Origin: Oerskovia flava | GTDB lineage: Bacteria > Actinomycetota > Actinomycetes > Actinomycetales > Cellulomonadaceae | DNA: 64,000 nt | Direction of reading: 5' to 3' | Assembly (NCBI RefSeq): GCF_026163685.1 | Contig: NZ_JAOXSR010000003.1 | Span: 277,999 to 341,998, forward strand | In this document: positions 1-8,385 of the stretch, piece by piece | How the letters are laid out: every line of letters begins with the position of its first letter | How positions within the stretch are numbered: the first letter of the stretch is position 1 | The notes under the pieces: generated by a model | Told to the model about the DNA's origin: nothing | Seen by the model: the letters and a program-made list of their open reading frames with translations, nothing else | The model's database searches: none | Translations under genes and position numbers: made by a program

Positions 1-1002
1 GGGGCGCGTGCCGACCTTGCGCTGCGCGGGCTGCGTGTGGCGCTGGCCGACCACGACGCGGGGGGCTGGCTCTCCGCGGTGGGACCGGGCGAGGACGTCG
101 ACGGGACCAAGAGCGCCTACGCGCACGCGTTCGTGGTGCTCGCCGCGGCGTCGGGCACGATCGCCGGCCGGCCGGGTGCGGTCGAGCTGCTCGACGAGGC
201 GCTGCGGACGCTCGACGAGCGCTTCTGGGAGGCCGGGCCGCGGCTGCACGCCGACGAGTGGGACCGGGCGTGGACCCATCTCGACGACTACCGCGGGGTG
301 AACGCCAACATGCACTCGGTCGAGGCGCTGCTCGCGGCGCACGACGCGACCGGGTCGACGGTGTGGCTCGAGCGTGCCGCGTCCGTCAGCGACCGGGTGA
401 TCGCCTGGGCCGAGAGCAACGACTGGCGGATCCCGGAGCACTTCGACGCCGACTGGCAGCCCTTGCCCGAGTTCAACGCCGACCGGCCCCGCGACCAGTT
501 CAAGCCGTACGGCTCGACCCCCGGGCACGGTCTGGAGTGGGCTCGCCTGATCCTCCAGGTGGACGTCGCGGGCGGGACGCCCGGTCTCCGGACCGCCGCG
601 GCGGTCGCGCTCTTCGACCGCGCGGTCGCGGACGGCTGGGACACCGACGGCGGTGGGTTCGTCTACACGGTCGACTGGTCGGGCACGCCGGTGGAGCCGC
701 GCAGGTTCCACTGGGTCGCGGCCGAGGCCGTGGCGACGGCGGACGTGCTCGGTCGTGTCACGGGGGACGCCCGGTACGCCGAGCTCGCGGACGGCTGGTG
801 GACCTGGATCCGGGAGAACCTCGACGACCCCGAGCGGGGTTCGTGGCACCACGAGCTGGACGTCGACAACCAGCCGTCCGGACTGACGTGGGTGGGCAAG
901 CCGGACATCTACCATGCGGCCCAGGCCGTCCTCCTGCCGGACCTCCCGCTCGCCGGGTCGTTCGCGGGCGCGGCCCGCACGGTCGGCCCGCTCTTCGCCT
1001 GA
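1..1002 (+). CDS. AGE family epimerase/isomerase (5' end outside window)
   Basis: This is the C-terminal part of an N-acylglucosamine 2-epimerase (AGE) family enzyme. The frame is open from the first base, so the start lies upstream. The family folds as an (alpha/alpha)6 barrel and interconverts aldoses, ketoses or their 2-epimers (mannose isomerase, cellobiose 2-epimerase, sulfoquinovose isomerase). Typical barrel motifs are visible: NANMHSVEALLAAH near 300, PGHGLEWARLIL near 520 and FHWVAAEAVATADVLG near 700, with the conserved histidines in the helices. It ends just before the TAGAAC repeat block, convergent with the molybdate operon. It was probably the last gene of a carbohydrate operon. 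The exact substrate cannot be told from this part. Confidence 0.85.
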   Translation, partial: GARADLALRGLRVALADHDAGGWLSAVGPGEDVDGTKSAYAHAFVVLAAASGTIAGRPGAVELLDEALRTLDERFWEAGPRLHADEWDRAWTHLDDYRGVNANMHSVEALLAAHDATGSTVWLERAASVSDRVIAWAESNDWRIPEHFDADWQPLPEFNADRPRDQFKPYGSTPGHGLEWARLILQVDVAGGTPGLRTAAAVALFDRAVADGWDTDGGGFVYTVDWSGTPVEPRRFHWVAAEAVATADVLGRVTGDARYAELADGWWTWIRENLDDPERGSWHHELDVDNQPSGLTWVGKPDIYHAAQAVLLPDLPLAGSFAGAARTVGPLFA

Positions 1003-1007
1003 CCCGC

Positions 1008-1110
1008 TCGAGGTAGAACCCCAGCCCGCGAGATAGAACCACCGTCCGCGAGGTAGAACGCCAGTGCCGTGCGAAGGATCCTTCGCACGGCACTGGCGTT
1101 CTACCTCGCG
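1008..1110. repeat. TAGAAC repeat block ending in a perfect 64-bp palindrome
   Basis: Three tandem units of about 20 bp, each beginning GAG(G/A)TAGAAC, start near 1010, 1030 and 1050. The third unit is the left arm of a perfect inverted repeat, 1047-1078 against 1079-1110, with a central GGATCC. The right arm enters the end of modBC: its TAG stop codon is the TAG of the repeat unit. The position between convergent genes fits a bidirectional terminator. The same unit recurs at 46595-46669. Confidence 0.85.
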
Positions 1111-3170
1111 TGCAGGCGCACCTCGGCGGCCTTGACGACGAACCACGTGCGCTCGCCCGGCACGAGCCGGAGCTCGGCGGCGGCGCGCGGGGTGAGGTCG
1201 GCGGCGAGGTGCGGGGAGCGCTCGCCCGCACCCTCGACCCTGCCCCACACGCGCAGCAGCGGTCCGTGCGGCTCGATGCTCGTCACGACGACGGGGTAGG
1301 CGTTGCGCGGGCTGCCCTCCGGCGTCGCGCGGTGCACTCCGACCGCCCGCGGCTCGAACACGGCCACGGCCCGGGTGCCCGGGTGCACCTGCTCGTCCGT
1401 GGTGCCCACGACCCCGATGCCCGTCCCGTCGACCGTGAGCGACACCTCGTGCCCGACGGCGCCCCCGTCAGCAGGTCCGTCAGACCCGGCCGGGCCAACC
1501 GGCGCCGTCACCCGCTCCACAGCCCCGGCCAGCAGGTTCACCCCGGCGAGGCGCGCCGCGAACCGAGACCGCGGGCGCGTCACGACCTCGGTGGCGGGGC
1601 CGTCCTCGACGACCTTCCCGTGCTCCAGCACGACGGCGCGGTCCGCCAGGACGAGCACGTCCAGGAGGTCGTGGGTCACGAGCAGCGTCGTGCGTGGTCG
1701 TGCGCGCTGCGCGTCGTGCAGGACGGCGCGCACGTGCTGGGCGACGCCGACGTCGAGCGAGGCGAGGGGTTCGTCGAGCAGGAGGACGCGCGGGTCGGTC
1801 GCGAGGGCGCGGGCGATCGACACACGTTGTGCCTGCCCGCCGGACAGCGCCCGCACCGAGCGGTCGGCCAGGGCGCTCGCCCCGACCCGGGCGAGAGACG
1901 CGAGGGCGGTGACCTGCGCCTCGCCGCGTGTCCCTCCGTGCGCCCGTGGCCCGAAGCCGACGTTGGCGGCGACCGACAGATGCTCGAACAGCAGCGGTCG
2001 CTGGCTGAGCCAGGCCGTCCGGCGGCGGCGCGGCGGCTCGTGCGTGAGATCGCCACCGTCCACGGTGACGTGCACGTCCCGGCTGCTGCCCGGCGTGACG
2101 AGACCGGCGACGACCTCGAGCAGGGTCGACTTGCCGGCGCCGTTCTCCCCGAGGATCGCGACGACCTCTCCCGGCGCGAACGTGACGTCGACGTCGAGCC
2201 CGCGCTCCGGGACGGACGCCCGCACCCGGAGGGCGGCCGGCGGGACCGGCACCGACGCGGGGCCGCCGGTTGGGGACGGGGCGTCGTGAGGTGCGCCGGG
2301 CGGCGAGGCGCCGTCGTCGAGCCCGAGGTCCGGAGTCCCTGGGCGCTGCGAGGCCGGGCCTCTCGGTGCCGTCGGGCTCCCGTGGACGCGCGGCCCGTGC
2401 ACGGCCGCGGTGATGACGACGGCCACGACCACCAGCACGAACGACAGCGCGACGGCGGCGTCGGGGTCGGCGCTGCGCTGGAGGTAGATCTCGAGCGGCA
2501 GGGTCTGCGTCACGCCCTGCAGGGCGCCGGCGAAGGTGATCGTCGCGCCGAACTCGCCGAGCGCGCGGGCGAACGCGAGGACCGCGCCGGCCAGCAGCGC
2601 GGGGAGCACCCGGGGGAGCGTGACGCGACGCAGCACGGTCGTCGGGCTCGCCCCGAGCGTGGCGGCGACGTCCTCGAACCGGGTGTCCTGCGTGCGCAGC
2701 GCGCCCTCGACGCTCAGCACGAGGAACGGCAGCGCGACGAAGGTCTGGGCCATGACGACGGCGGTCGTGGTGAACGCGATCTCGATCCCGAGGACCTCGA
2801 GGTGCTGGCCGATGAGCCCGCGGCGTCCGAACGTGTAGAGCAGCGCGATGCCGCCGACCACGGGCGGCAGCACCAGCGGCAGCAGCACGAGGGCGCGCGC
2901 GACCCGCTGCCCGGGGAAGGTGGTGCGCGCGAGGACGAGCGCCATGGGGGTGCCGAGGAGCACGCAGCACACGGTGGCGGCGAGGGACGTCCGCAGGGAC
3001 AGCCCGAGGGCGTCGACGGCGGTCGGCGAGGTGACGAGGGCCCAGAGCCCGCCCTGGCCGTCCGGTCCCGGCGTGAGCTCGGTGCGGGCGACCATCGCGA
3101 CGAGCGGGACGACGACGAACAGCGCCCCCATCACTGCCGGGACGAGGAGCCAGCGGGGGAGCGAGCGCAT
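1101..3170 (-). CDS. modBC: Fused molybdate ABC transporter permease-ATPase (ModB-ModC)
   Basis: A single 689-residue polypeptide joins the membrane and ATPase subunits of a molybdate (or tungstate) importer. The N-terminal ~260 residues are a ModB-like permease with several hydrophobic segments and the EAA-type loop ([16 protein letters not shown]). After a Pro/Gly-rich linker comes an ATPase with Walker [13 protein letters not shown], signature [15 protein letters not shown] and Walker B VLLLDEP, then a C-terminal TOBE-like molybdate-binding region. I chose the ATG at 3170 because GGAGGGG lies about 7 nt upstream; an in-frame start at 3218 would overlap modA. It follows modA by 25 nt in one operon. 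ModBC fusions are known in actinobacteria. Confidence 0.92.
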   Translation of the reverse strand: MRSLPRWLLVPAVMGALFVVVPLVAMVARTELTPGPDGQGGLWALVTSPTAVDALGLSLRTSLAATVCCVLLGTPMALVLARTTFPGQRVARALVLLPLVLPPVVGGIALLYTFGRRGLIGQHLEVLGIEIAFTTTAVVMAQTFVALPFLVLSVEGALRTQDTRFEDVAATLGASPTTVLRRVTLPRVLPALLAGAVLAFARALGEFGATITFAGALQGVTQTLPLEIYLQRSADPDAAVALSFVLVVVAVVITAAVHGPRVHGSPTAPRGPASQRPGTPDLGLDDGASPPGAPHDAPSPTGGPASVPVPPAALRVRASVPERGLDVDVTFAPGEVVAILGENGAGKSTLLEVVAGLVTPGSSRDVHVTVDGGDLTHEPPRRRRTAWLSQRPLLFEHLSVAANVGFGPRAHGGTRGEAQVTALASLARVGASALADRSVRALSGGQAQRVSIARALATDPRVLLLDEPLASLDVGVAQHVRAVLHDAQRARPRTTLLVTHDLLDVLVLADRAVVLEHGKVVEDGPATEVVTRPRSRFAARLAGVNLLAGAVERVTAPVGPAGSDGPADGGAVGHEVSLTVDGTGIGVVGTTDEQVHPGTRAVAVFEPRAVGVHRATPEGSPRNAYPVVVTSIEPHGPLLRVWGRVEGAGERSPHLAADLTPRAAAELRLVPGERTWFVVKAAEVRLHAR

Positions 3171-3195
3171 CAGGGCGCCCCTCCGCGCGACGGCG

Positions 3196-4014
3196 TCACG
3201 GGACACCGAACCCGGCATCGGTCAGCGCCGCACGGCCCGCTGCGCCGGTCACGTGGTCGATCCACGCCTCGGCGAGGGCGGACTGCTCCGGCCCCGCCGT
3301 CGTCGCCGACGCGACGACGGCGATCGGGTAGGTGTTGACCGTCGCGCCGGTCTCGGGTAGGTCGACGACCTGGACGTCGTCCCCGGCGAGCGCCGCGTCC
3401 GTGACGTAGACGAGCCCGGCGTCGGCCTCGCCCAGCGTGACCTTCCCGAGCACGTCGGTGACGCTCGCTTCCTCGCTCACCCGGTGGATCGTCACCCCGG
3501 CGGCGTCGGCGACCTGGTCGGCCGCCGCTCCGCACGGGACCACGGGGGCGCAGACGACGACCTGCACGTCGGGGCGTGCGAGGTCCGCGAAGGTCTCGAC
3601 ACCGGCGGGGTTGCCGGGCGGCGTGACGATCGTCAGCGTGTTCGTCGCGAAGGCGACCGGGTCGCTCGCGTCGCCGGCCTCGACGACGCGCTCCATGGTC
3701 CGCTCGTCGGCGGACGCGAAGACGTCCGCGGGCGCGCCGGCGAGGATCTGGTCGCCGAGGTCGGCCGAGCCGGCGAACGACAGCGCCACGGCGGCGTCGG
3801 GGTGGTCGGCCTCGAAGCTCTCCGCGAGGTCGGTGAACACCGTTCGCAGCGACGCGGCGGCGAGCACGGTGAGGGTGCGCTCGGCGGCAGGTGGTGGGTC
3901 CTCGACCCGGGTGCTCGACGACGTCCCGCACGCGGCGAGCGCTGCACCGAGGGCGACGGCGAGGGCCGCCCGACCGGCGGTGGTGGCGCGCGGGGGCGTC
4001 GCGCGGCAGGTCAT
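3196..4014 (-). CDS. modA: Molybdate-binding lipoprotein ModA
   Basis: Substrate-binding protein of the molybdate importer. The 272-residue product starts with a lipoprotein signal ([14 protein letters not shown], predicted lipidated Cys at about 29). The ModA/WtpA core follows: [20 protein letters not shown], then [28 protein letters not shown], the usual oxyanion-site region with conserved Ser residues. The start ATG overlaps the stop of the upstream HTH-TOBE gene by 4 nt (ATGA), and the fused permease-ATPase follows, so the three genes are translationally linked. Longer in-frame readings extend upstream into the regulator gene and are unlikely. Confidence 0.93.
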   Translation of the reverse strand: MTCRATPPRATTAGRAALAVALGAALAACGTSSSTRVEDPPPAAERTLTVLAAASLRTVFTDLAESFEADHPDAAVALSFAGSADLGDQILAGAPADVFASADERTMERVVEAGDASDPVAFATNTLTIVTPPGNPAGVETFADLARPDVQVVVCAPVVPCGAAADQVADAAGVTIHRVSEEASVTDVLGKVTLGEADAGLVYVTDAALAGDDVQVVDLPETGATVNTYPIAVVASATTAGPEQSALAEAWIDHVTGAAGRAALTDAGFGVP

Positions 4015-4415
4015 GCGGCGCCGCCAGGGGTCTCGACGATGACCGTCGTGGACTTCACGACGGCGACGGCCAGGCTGCCGGGTTCGAGCCGCAGCTCGTG
4101 CACGGCCTCGGTGCTCATGAGGGACACGACCCGCTGGCCGCCGCACAGCATCTCGACCTGCGACATCACCTGGTCGCTCACGACGTGGGTGACGATCCCG
4201 ACGAACCGGTTGCGGGCCGACCGCGCGACGTCCGACGGGTCGGGTACCGGGTTCGCCTGCGCGACGGCGAACGCGGCGAGCCGGGCGCCGTCGACGACCT
4301 GACGTCCGGCGTCGTCCTTCTCGGCGTCGAGCTCACCGGCGTCGACCCAGCGGCGGACGGTGTCGTCGCTCACGCCGAGCAGCGAAGCGGCGTCGCGGAT
4401 CCGATAGTGCGGCAT
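4011..4415 (-). CDS. HTH-TOBE molybdate-responsive protein (ModE-like)
   Basis: A 134-residue protein with an excisionase/MerR-type helix-turn-helix at the N-terminus (YRIRDAASLLGVSDDTVRRWVDAG) and a TOBE/Mop domain at residues ~70-130 (RNRFVGIVTHVVSDQVMSQVEM...). TOBE domains bind molybdate or tungstate, so this is probably the sensor-regulator or a molybdate-binding chaperone of the mod operon that it heads. It is not a classical ModE, which has a LysR-like HTH and two TOBE repeats. I chose the ATG at 4415 because the conserved HTH starts right there; an in-frame start at 4466 adds an unconserved tail. Confidence 0.82.
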   Translation of the reverse strand: MPHYRIRDAASLLGVSDDTVRRWVDAGELDAEKDDAGRQVVDGARLAAFAVAQANPVPDPSDVARSARNRFVGIVTHVVSDQVMSQVEMLCGGQRVVSLMSTEAVHELRLEPGSLAVAVVKSTTVIVETPGGAA

Positions 4416-4431
4416 GATCGGAACGCTAGAC

Positions 4432-4477
4432 CCGCAGATGCGGAGCAGCAAGGCGGGAGAGGGCAAATCTGCGGAGC
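4432..4477. promoter_or_regulatory. Possible operator repeats before the mod operon
   Basis: Upstream of the regulator start there is an imperfect palindrome CCGCA-GA-TGCGG at 4432-4443. TGCGGAGC occurs twice at a 31-bp offset, about three helical turns (4439-4446 and 4470-4477). This could be the binding site of the HTH-TOBE protein. No experiment or known consensus supports it here. Confidence 0.3.
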
Positions 4478-4532
4478 GCCGAGATGGCTCCGGCGGACGG
4501 GTGGTGGGGTCGCGGCGCGCGCCGCCCGTGGC

Positions 4533-5366
4533 TCAGGCCAGCTGCGGCAGGAGGTGCGCGAGGAGCTGGGCGGGGGCGTCGAGCGGGCTGAGGTGCCCGG
4601 CGTCCTCGAGCCACGTGAGCGTGGCATGCGGGATGCGCGACTGCAGGAGCTCGGCCAGGTGCGGCGGCAGCCAGGTGTCCTCGCGGCCCCACAGGATCGT
4701 CACGGGCACGGTGAGGTCGGCCAGGAGGTCCTGGATCTCGTCGGTCGAGGACTGGAGCGCCTGGGCGTACTGCCGGTAGTAGGCCGCCTGGCCCTGCGGT
4801 CCGCGCCAGGGTGCGAGCAGCGCGTCGAGCGTGGCCTCGCTGAGCCCGCGGTGGCTCGCGCTGCGGGTGTGGCTGGCGACGAGCGCCTCGTGCGCCGAGG
4901 CGGGCAGACGGCCGAACGTCTCGGGTGCGTCGCGCAGGACGGTGAAGAAGCCGGTACCCCAGTCGCCGACGCTCACCGCGTCGACGAGGGCCAGGTGCCG
5001 GTACGTCGCGCCGTGCAGGAGCGTGGCCCGGAGCGCGACGGTCCCGCCGACGTCGTGCGCGACGACGTCGGGCGCCGCCAGCCCCCAGTGCTCCAGCAGA
5101 CCCGCGAAGATGCCGGCCTGCGTGGCGAGGCTGACGTCCTGGCCCGCGCGCTGCTCGGAGCGCCCGAACCCGGGCATGTCCCACACGTAGACCCGGTGCG
5201 TGCGCGCGAGGGCACGGCCGACGTCGGACCAGATGAGGGACGAGAACGGGGTGCCGTGCAGGAGGACGACGGGCGGACCGTCGCCGAACGCCGCCCACCG
5301 GACGTCGCCCTGCGGCGTGCGGTGGGTGTGGGGGAGGTCCCAGGTAGGGGTCATGGTGCTCGTCAT
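4533..5366 (-). CDS. Alpha/beta hydrolase, haloalkane dehalogenase/epoxide hydrolase-like
   Basis: A 277-residue single-domain alpha/beta hydrolase. The oxyanion motif HGTPFSS follows the first strands. The nucleophile elbow is AHDVGG, so the nucleophile is Asp rather than Ser, as in haloalkane dehalogenases, epoxide hydrolases and fluoroacetate dehalogenases. A likely acid lies in WGREDTWLP and the catalytic His in EDAGHLSPLDAP. A cap domain fits the central segment. It lies between the mod operon and the divergent CGNR gene and may share the latter's promoter region. The substrate is unknown. An in-frame ATG at 5354 is an alternative start. Confidence 0.82.
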   Translation of the reverse strand: MTSTMTPTWDLPHTHRTPQGDVRWAAFGDGPPVVLLHGTPFSSLIWSDVGRALARTHRVYVWDMPGFGRSEQRAGQDVSLATQAGIFAGLLEHWGLAAPDVVAHDVGGTVALRATLLHGATYRHLALVDAVSVGDWGTGFFTVLRDAPETFGRLPASAHEALVASHTRSASHRGLSEATLDALLAPWRGPQGQAAYYRQYAQALQSSTDEIQDLLADLTVPVTILWGREDTWLPPHLAELLQSRIPHATLTWLEDAGHLSPLDAPAQLLAHLLPQLA

Positions 5367-5402
5367 GGTGCTCGGCTCTCGTCGTGGTGCCGCGTGAACG
5401 CG

Positions 5403-5431
5403 GTTACCGGCTTACGGCTCATGTCGGTAAC
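5403..5431. promoter_or_regulatory. Inverted repeat in the divergent promoter region
   Basis: GTTACCG (5403-5409) and CGGTAAC (5425-5431) form a perfect 7-bp inverted repeat with a 15-bp spacer, between the hydrolase and CGNR starts. It is a plausible operator for the CGNR protein, because it is placed to control both directions. This is inference from position and symmetry. Confidence 0.4.
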
Positions 5432-5448
5432 GACGGTAGCATGGGGTC

Positions 5449-6015
5449 ATGGCACGACCTCCTGCTCCCGACGGGCTCGCCCGCGTCGAGGCGTTCTGCA
5501 ACACCGCCGTGCTGCTGCACGCCACGGACGAGCTCGCGACCGTCGCCGGCGCGCGCGCCTGGGCGAGCAGGGACGCGGGGCGCGGTGCGGCGCCCCGGCT
5601 CGACGAGCCGGTCCGCGCGGCGCTTGTCGAGGTCCGCGAGGCCGTCCGGGGCTTCCTCGCCGACCGCACGGACCCCGCGGTCCGCGCGGCGCTCAACGGG
5701 CACGTGGCCGCGCTGCTCGGTCCGCCGCAGGTCGGAGGCGACGGTCGGCTCGCTCTCGCACCACCGGGATCGCTCCGGGGCACGACGGCGGACGTGGTGG
5801 CCGCGCTCGTCGGACCGGCGCTCGCCGAGCTGCTGCGCGACGGGCTGGACGGTCGCGGCGCGCGGCTCAAGGTCTGCGCGAACCCGGGGTGCCGGTGGGT
5901 CTTCTACGACCGGGCGCCGGCCGCGAACGGCGTCTGGTGCGACATGAACGTCTGCGGCGCCCGGCACAAGATGCGGACCTATCGCAGCGCGGCCGCGGCG
6001 GGCGTGGCCTCGTGA
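5449..6015 (+). CDS. CGNR zinc-finger transcriptional regulator
   Basis: A 188-residue protein with the two-part architecture of the ABATE/CGNR family: a helical N-terminal stress-sensor-like region and a C-terminal zinc finger with ligands in CANPGCRWVFYDR and WCDMNVCGARHKMRTYR. The four Cys and the arginine-rich tail suit DNA binding. The family consists mostly of uncharacterised regulators. Its stop overlaps the GTG start of moaB (GTGA), so the two are co-translated. A clear Shine-Dalgarno is missing, so a short leader or leaderless mRNA is possible. Confidence 0.85.
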   Translation: MARPPAPDGLARVEAFCNTAVLLHATDELATVAGARAWASRDAGRGAAPRLDEPVRAALVEVREAVRGFLADRTDPAVRAALNGHVAALLGPPQVGGDGRLALAPPGSLRGTTADVVAALVGPALAELLRDGLDGRGARLKVCANPGCRWVFYDRAPAANGVWCDMNVCGARHKMRTYRSAAAAGVAS

Positions 6016-6563
6016 CCGCCCCCGGGTCCGGTGCCTCCGCAGCCGACGCGGCCGTGGGCCGGGCCGAGATGCACGTGGCCGTCGTCACCGTCTCGGACCG
6101 CTGCTCGCGCGGCGAGTCCGTCGACCGGTCCGGTCCGCTCCTCGTCGGGCTCCTCACCGCCGCGGGGTACGCGCACGTCACGACGCGGATCGTGCCCGAC
6201 GGCGTGGAGTCGGTCCGCGACGTCCTCACCGCGGTCCTCGCGGACGGGGCGAGGCTCGTGCTCACGACGGGAGGGACCGGTGTCGGGCCGCGTGACCTCA
6301 CGCCCGAGGGGACGGCCACCGTCGTCGAGCAGGAGGTCCCGGGCATCCCGGAGGCGATCCGCCGCTACGGGGCGTCGTCGGTGCCCGCGGCCGTGCTGTC
6401 GCGTGGCATCGCGGGGATCGTCCGCGAGGCCGCCGGCAGCGCCGGAGAGCGCGCGCTCGTGGTGAACCTGCCCGGGTCGACCGGCGGCGTCCGCGACGGC
6501 TGGGCCGTGCTGGAACCCCTGCTGGGGCACGTGTTCTCCCAGCTCGACGGCGGGGACCACTGA
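6012..6563 (+). CDS. moaB: MoaB/Mog family molybdopterin-binding protein
   Basis: A 183-residue member of the MogA/MoaB family, which adenylylates molybdopterin before molybdenum insertion by MoeA. The signature TTGGTGVGPRDLTPE is intact, as is the strand/helix pattern starting VAVVTVSDRCSRGE. The C-terminal region VVNLPGSTGGVRDGW closes the MPT-binding site. The GTG start overlaps the CGNR stop by 4 nt. The nearby mod genes and the moa/moe operon at 20798-23830 support a role in cofactor synthesis. A much longer open frame runs upstream to 3891 but is antisense to modA and the hydrolase and is not coding. Confidence 0.92.
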   Translation: MTAPGSGASAADAAVGRAEMHVAVVTVSDRCSRGESVDRSGPLLVGLLTAAGYAHVTTRIVPDGVESVRDVLTAVLADGARLVLTTGGTGVGPRDLTPEGTATVVEQEVPGIPEAIRRYGASSVPAAVLSRGIAGIVREAAGSAGERALVVNLPGSTGGVRDGWAVLEPLLGHVFSQLDGGDH

Positions 6564-6589
6564 CCGCACCCGTCGGGCGCCCGCCGTCC

Positions 6590-7639
6590 TCAGGGGTGCA
6601 GGACGATCTTCCCCACGTGCCGTCGGTGAGCGAGCTCCTCCTGCGCGCGGGCGGCCTGGTCCAGGGGGAACGTCGCCGAGATGACGGGCTGGATCGCGCC
6701 GTCGCGCGCCATCTCCATGAGCAGGTCGAAGTGCGCGGGCGTGTGCATCGAGGAGCCGATCAGCAGCGCGTTGTGCAGGTAGAGGCGGCGCACGTCGAAC
6801 GCCACGTCGTACCCGCCGAGCGCACCGGCGACCACCCACCGGCCACCCTCCCGCAGCAGCGGCAGGCCCTCGCCCACCAGGTCCCCGGCCACCACGTCGA
6901 GGGCGACGTCGATGCCCTCCGGGGCGGCCGCACGGACCTGCTCGACGACGTCCTGCGCGCGGTCGACGACCGTGTGCGCGCCCGCCTCGCGGACCGCGGC
7001 GATCTTCGAGCCGCTGCTCACGGCGACCACGCGCGCGCCCCGCGCGCGGGCGATCTGCACCGCGGCCAGGCCGACTCCGCCGGAGGCTCCCGAGACGAGC
7101 ACCGACTCACCCGCCTGCAGCCTCGCCCGCTCGACCATGCCCAGCGCGGTGCCGTACGCCGTCGGCAGCGCCGCGAGCTGGTCGTCCGTGAGCGGGGAGC
7201 GCGTCACGTCGTGCACACGGTCGGCGGGCGCGGTCACGTACTCGCCGTACCCGCCGTCGCGCTCGCTCCCCAGGAGGCCGACCGGGTGCGCGTGGGGGCC
7301 GTCGGTGTCGTAGATCGCGGGATCGACCACGACCCGACGCCCGATCAGGCCGTCGTCCACACCGTCGCCGACCGCGGCGACCTGCCCGGCCACGTCGGCG
7401 CCCTGGATGCGGGGGAAGTCGATCGGGCCGCGCCAGCCCGAGAGCGCCTCCGGTGACCCCGGGCGCCCGTAGGTGCCCTCGCGGGTCCACAGGTCGGTGT
7501 TGTTCAGCGCGACCGCGCGGACGCGCACGAGCACCTCGCCCGCGCCGAGCGTCGGGACGGGTACGTCCGCCTGCTCCAGGACGTCCGGTCCTCCGTGCTC
7601 GACGATCCGCACGGCTCGCATGGTGGTCGGCACAGTCAT
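6590..7639 (-). CDS. MDR family NADPH:quinone oxidoreductase-like enzyme
   Basis: A 349-residue medium-chain dehydrogenase/reductase. The N-terminal GroES-like domain (GEVLVRVRAVALNNTDLWTREGTYG) is followed by a Rossmann domain with GASGGVGLAAVQIARARGARVVAV for NAD(P)H binding. The zinc-ligand pattern of true alcohol dehydrogenases is absent, so it resembles zeta-crystallin/quinone reductases. An excellent RBS (AGGAGGAGA) fixes the ATG at 7639. The gene is divergent from a TetR regulator, and two operator-like repeats lie in the 65 bp between them, so it is probably the regulator's main target. The substrate is unknown, perhaps a quinone or enone. Confidence 0.88.
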   Translation of the reverse strand: MTVPTTMRAVRIVEHGGPDVLEQADVPVPTLGAGEVLVRVRAVALNNTDLWTREGTYGRPGSPEALSGWRGPIDFPRIQGADVAGQVAAVGDGVDDGLIGRRVVVDPAIYDTDGPHAHPVGLLGSERDGGYGEYVTAPADRVHDVTRSPLTDDQLAALPTAYGTALGMVERARLQAGESVLVSGASGGVGLAAVQIARARGARVVAVSSGSKIAAVREAGAHTVVDRAQDVVEQVRAAAPEGIDVALDVVAGDLVGEGLPLLREGGRWVVAGALGGYDVAFDVRRLYLHNALLIGSSMHTPAHFDLLMEMARDGAIQPVISATFPLDQAARAQEELAHRRHVGKIVLHP

Positions 7640-7653
7640 CGTCTCCTCCTGAG

Positions 7654-7693
7654 TATACTGATCTGTAAATGCCACCGTACACCGATCGGTAAA
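7654..7693. promoter_or_regulatory. Twin TetR operators in the divergent promoter
   Basis: Two related 16-bp sites, TATACTGATCTGTAAA (7654-7669) and TACACCGATCGGTAAA (7678-7693), share TA-AC-GATC-GTAAA and lie 24 bp apart. The second has a perfect 10-bp ACCGATCGGT core. They lie between the oxidoreductase and TetR starts, and the second ends against the TetR Shine-Dalgarno (AAAGGAG), which suggests autorepression. Confidence 0.7.
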
Positions 7694-7704
7694 GGAGCGC
7701 AGCG

Positions 7705-8280
7705 GTGCAGGAAGCGCAGACGATGTCACCCGCCGGCCGCCGGATCCTCGAGACCGCCGAGGACCTCTTCTACGAGCGCGGGATCACGGCGGTCGGCGTG
7801 GACCTCATCGCGGAACGCTCGGGCGTGACCAAGCGGACGCTGTACAACCAGTTCGGCTCCAAGGACCGGCTCGTCGCGACGTACCTCGCGGAACGCGACC
7901 AGCGGTGGCGGGCGCACGTCCGCTCGGCCGTCGAGAGCTGCGACGACCCCGTCGAGGCGGTGACCGCCCCCTTTGTCGCGCTCCACACCTGGAACGAGGG
8001 AAGCGCCCGAGGCTGCGCCTTCATCAACGCCCTCGCCGAGCTGCCCGACGCCGAGCATCCCGCCCATCGCATCGCCGCGCACCAGAAGCTCTGGTTGTTG
8101 AACCTCTTCGCGGAGCTCGCCACCGCCGCAGGCTGCCCCGACCCCGACACGCTCGCCACGCGGCTCCTCGTCCTGCACGAGGGCGCGCTCGCCCTGCAAC
8201 CGCTCCCCGTCGACGCCCTGCCGGAGTGCACGAGGCTGGCCCACGAGCTCGTCCGTGCCGGCGTCGAGGCCGTCGAGTAG
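7705..8280 (+). CDS. TetR/AcrR family transcriptional regulator
   Basis: A 191-residue TetR repressor. The N-terminal HTH is typical: ILETAEDLFYERGITAVGVDLIAERSGVTKRTLYNQFGSKDRLV. The C-terminal ligand domain (FVALHTWNEGSARGCAFINALAEL) resembles regulators that control oxidoreductases. AAAGGAG at 7691-7697 gives a 7-nt spacing to the GTG at 7705; an ATG at 7723 is possible but worse placed. It is divergent from the quinone-reductase-like gene and probably represses it and itself through the sites at 7654-7693. Confidence 0.88.
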   Translation: MQEAQTMSPAGRRILETAEDLFYERGITAVGVDLIAERSGVTKRTLYNQFGSKDRLVATYLAERDQRWRAHVRSAVESCDDPVEAVTAPFVALHTWNEGSARGCAFINALAELPDAEHPAHRIAAHQKLWLLNLFAELATAAGCPDPDTLATRLLVLHEGALALQPLPVDALPECTRLAHELVRAGVEAVE

Positions 8281-8289
8281 CCGGAGCAG

Positions 8290-8326
8290 ACGTGGCCGGG
8301 TCCCGGTGGTCGGGACCCGGCCACGT
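8290..8326. terminator. Bidirectional hairpin terminator
   Basis: A perfect 16-bp stem (8290-8305 with 8311-8326) closes a 5-nt loop between the convergent TetR gene and the large secreted glycosidase gene. It lacks a T-tract, as is common in high-GC actinobacteria. Confidence 0.8.
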
Positions 8327-8385
8327 GCCGAGCGGTCAGGGCCGGTCGTGCCGGACCTCTCGTGACGGTCAGGATCGTCGGGCCC

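Noticed and set aside
1047..1110. Insertion-sequence end or attachment site
   Set aside because: No transposase, target duplication or integrase lies nearby. The repeat unit recurs at operon ends, which fits a terminator-type element better.
1008..1110. Short CRISPR array from the TAGAAC units
   Set aside because: Units are directly adjacent at about 20 bp without spacers, and no cas gene is present.
1110..3338. Open frame of 742 codons on the plus strand
   Set aside because: It is antisense to modBC over its whole length, has no recognisable domain and shows the low-complexity charged composition expected from reading high-GC genes in the wrong frame.
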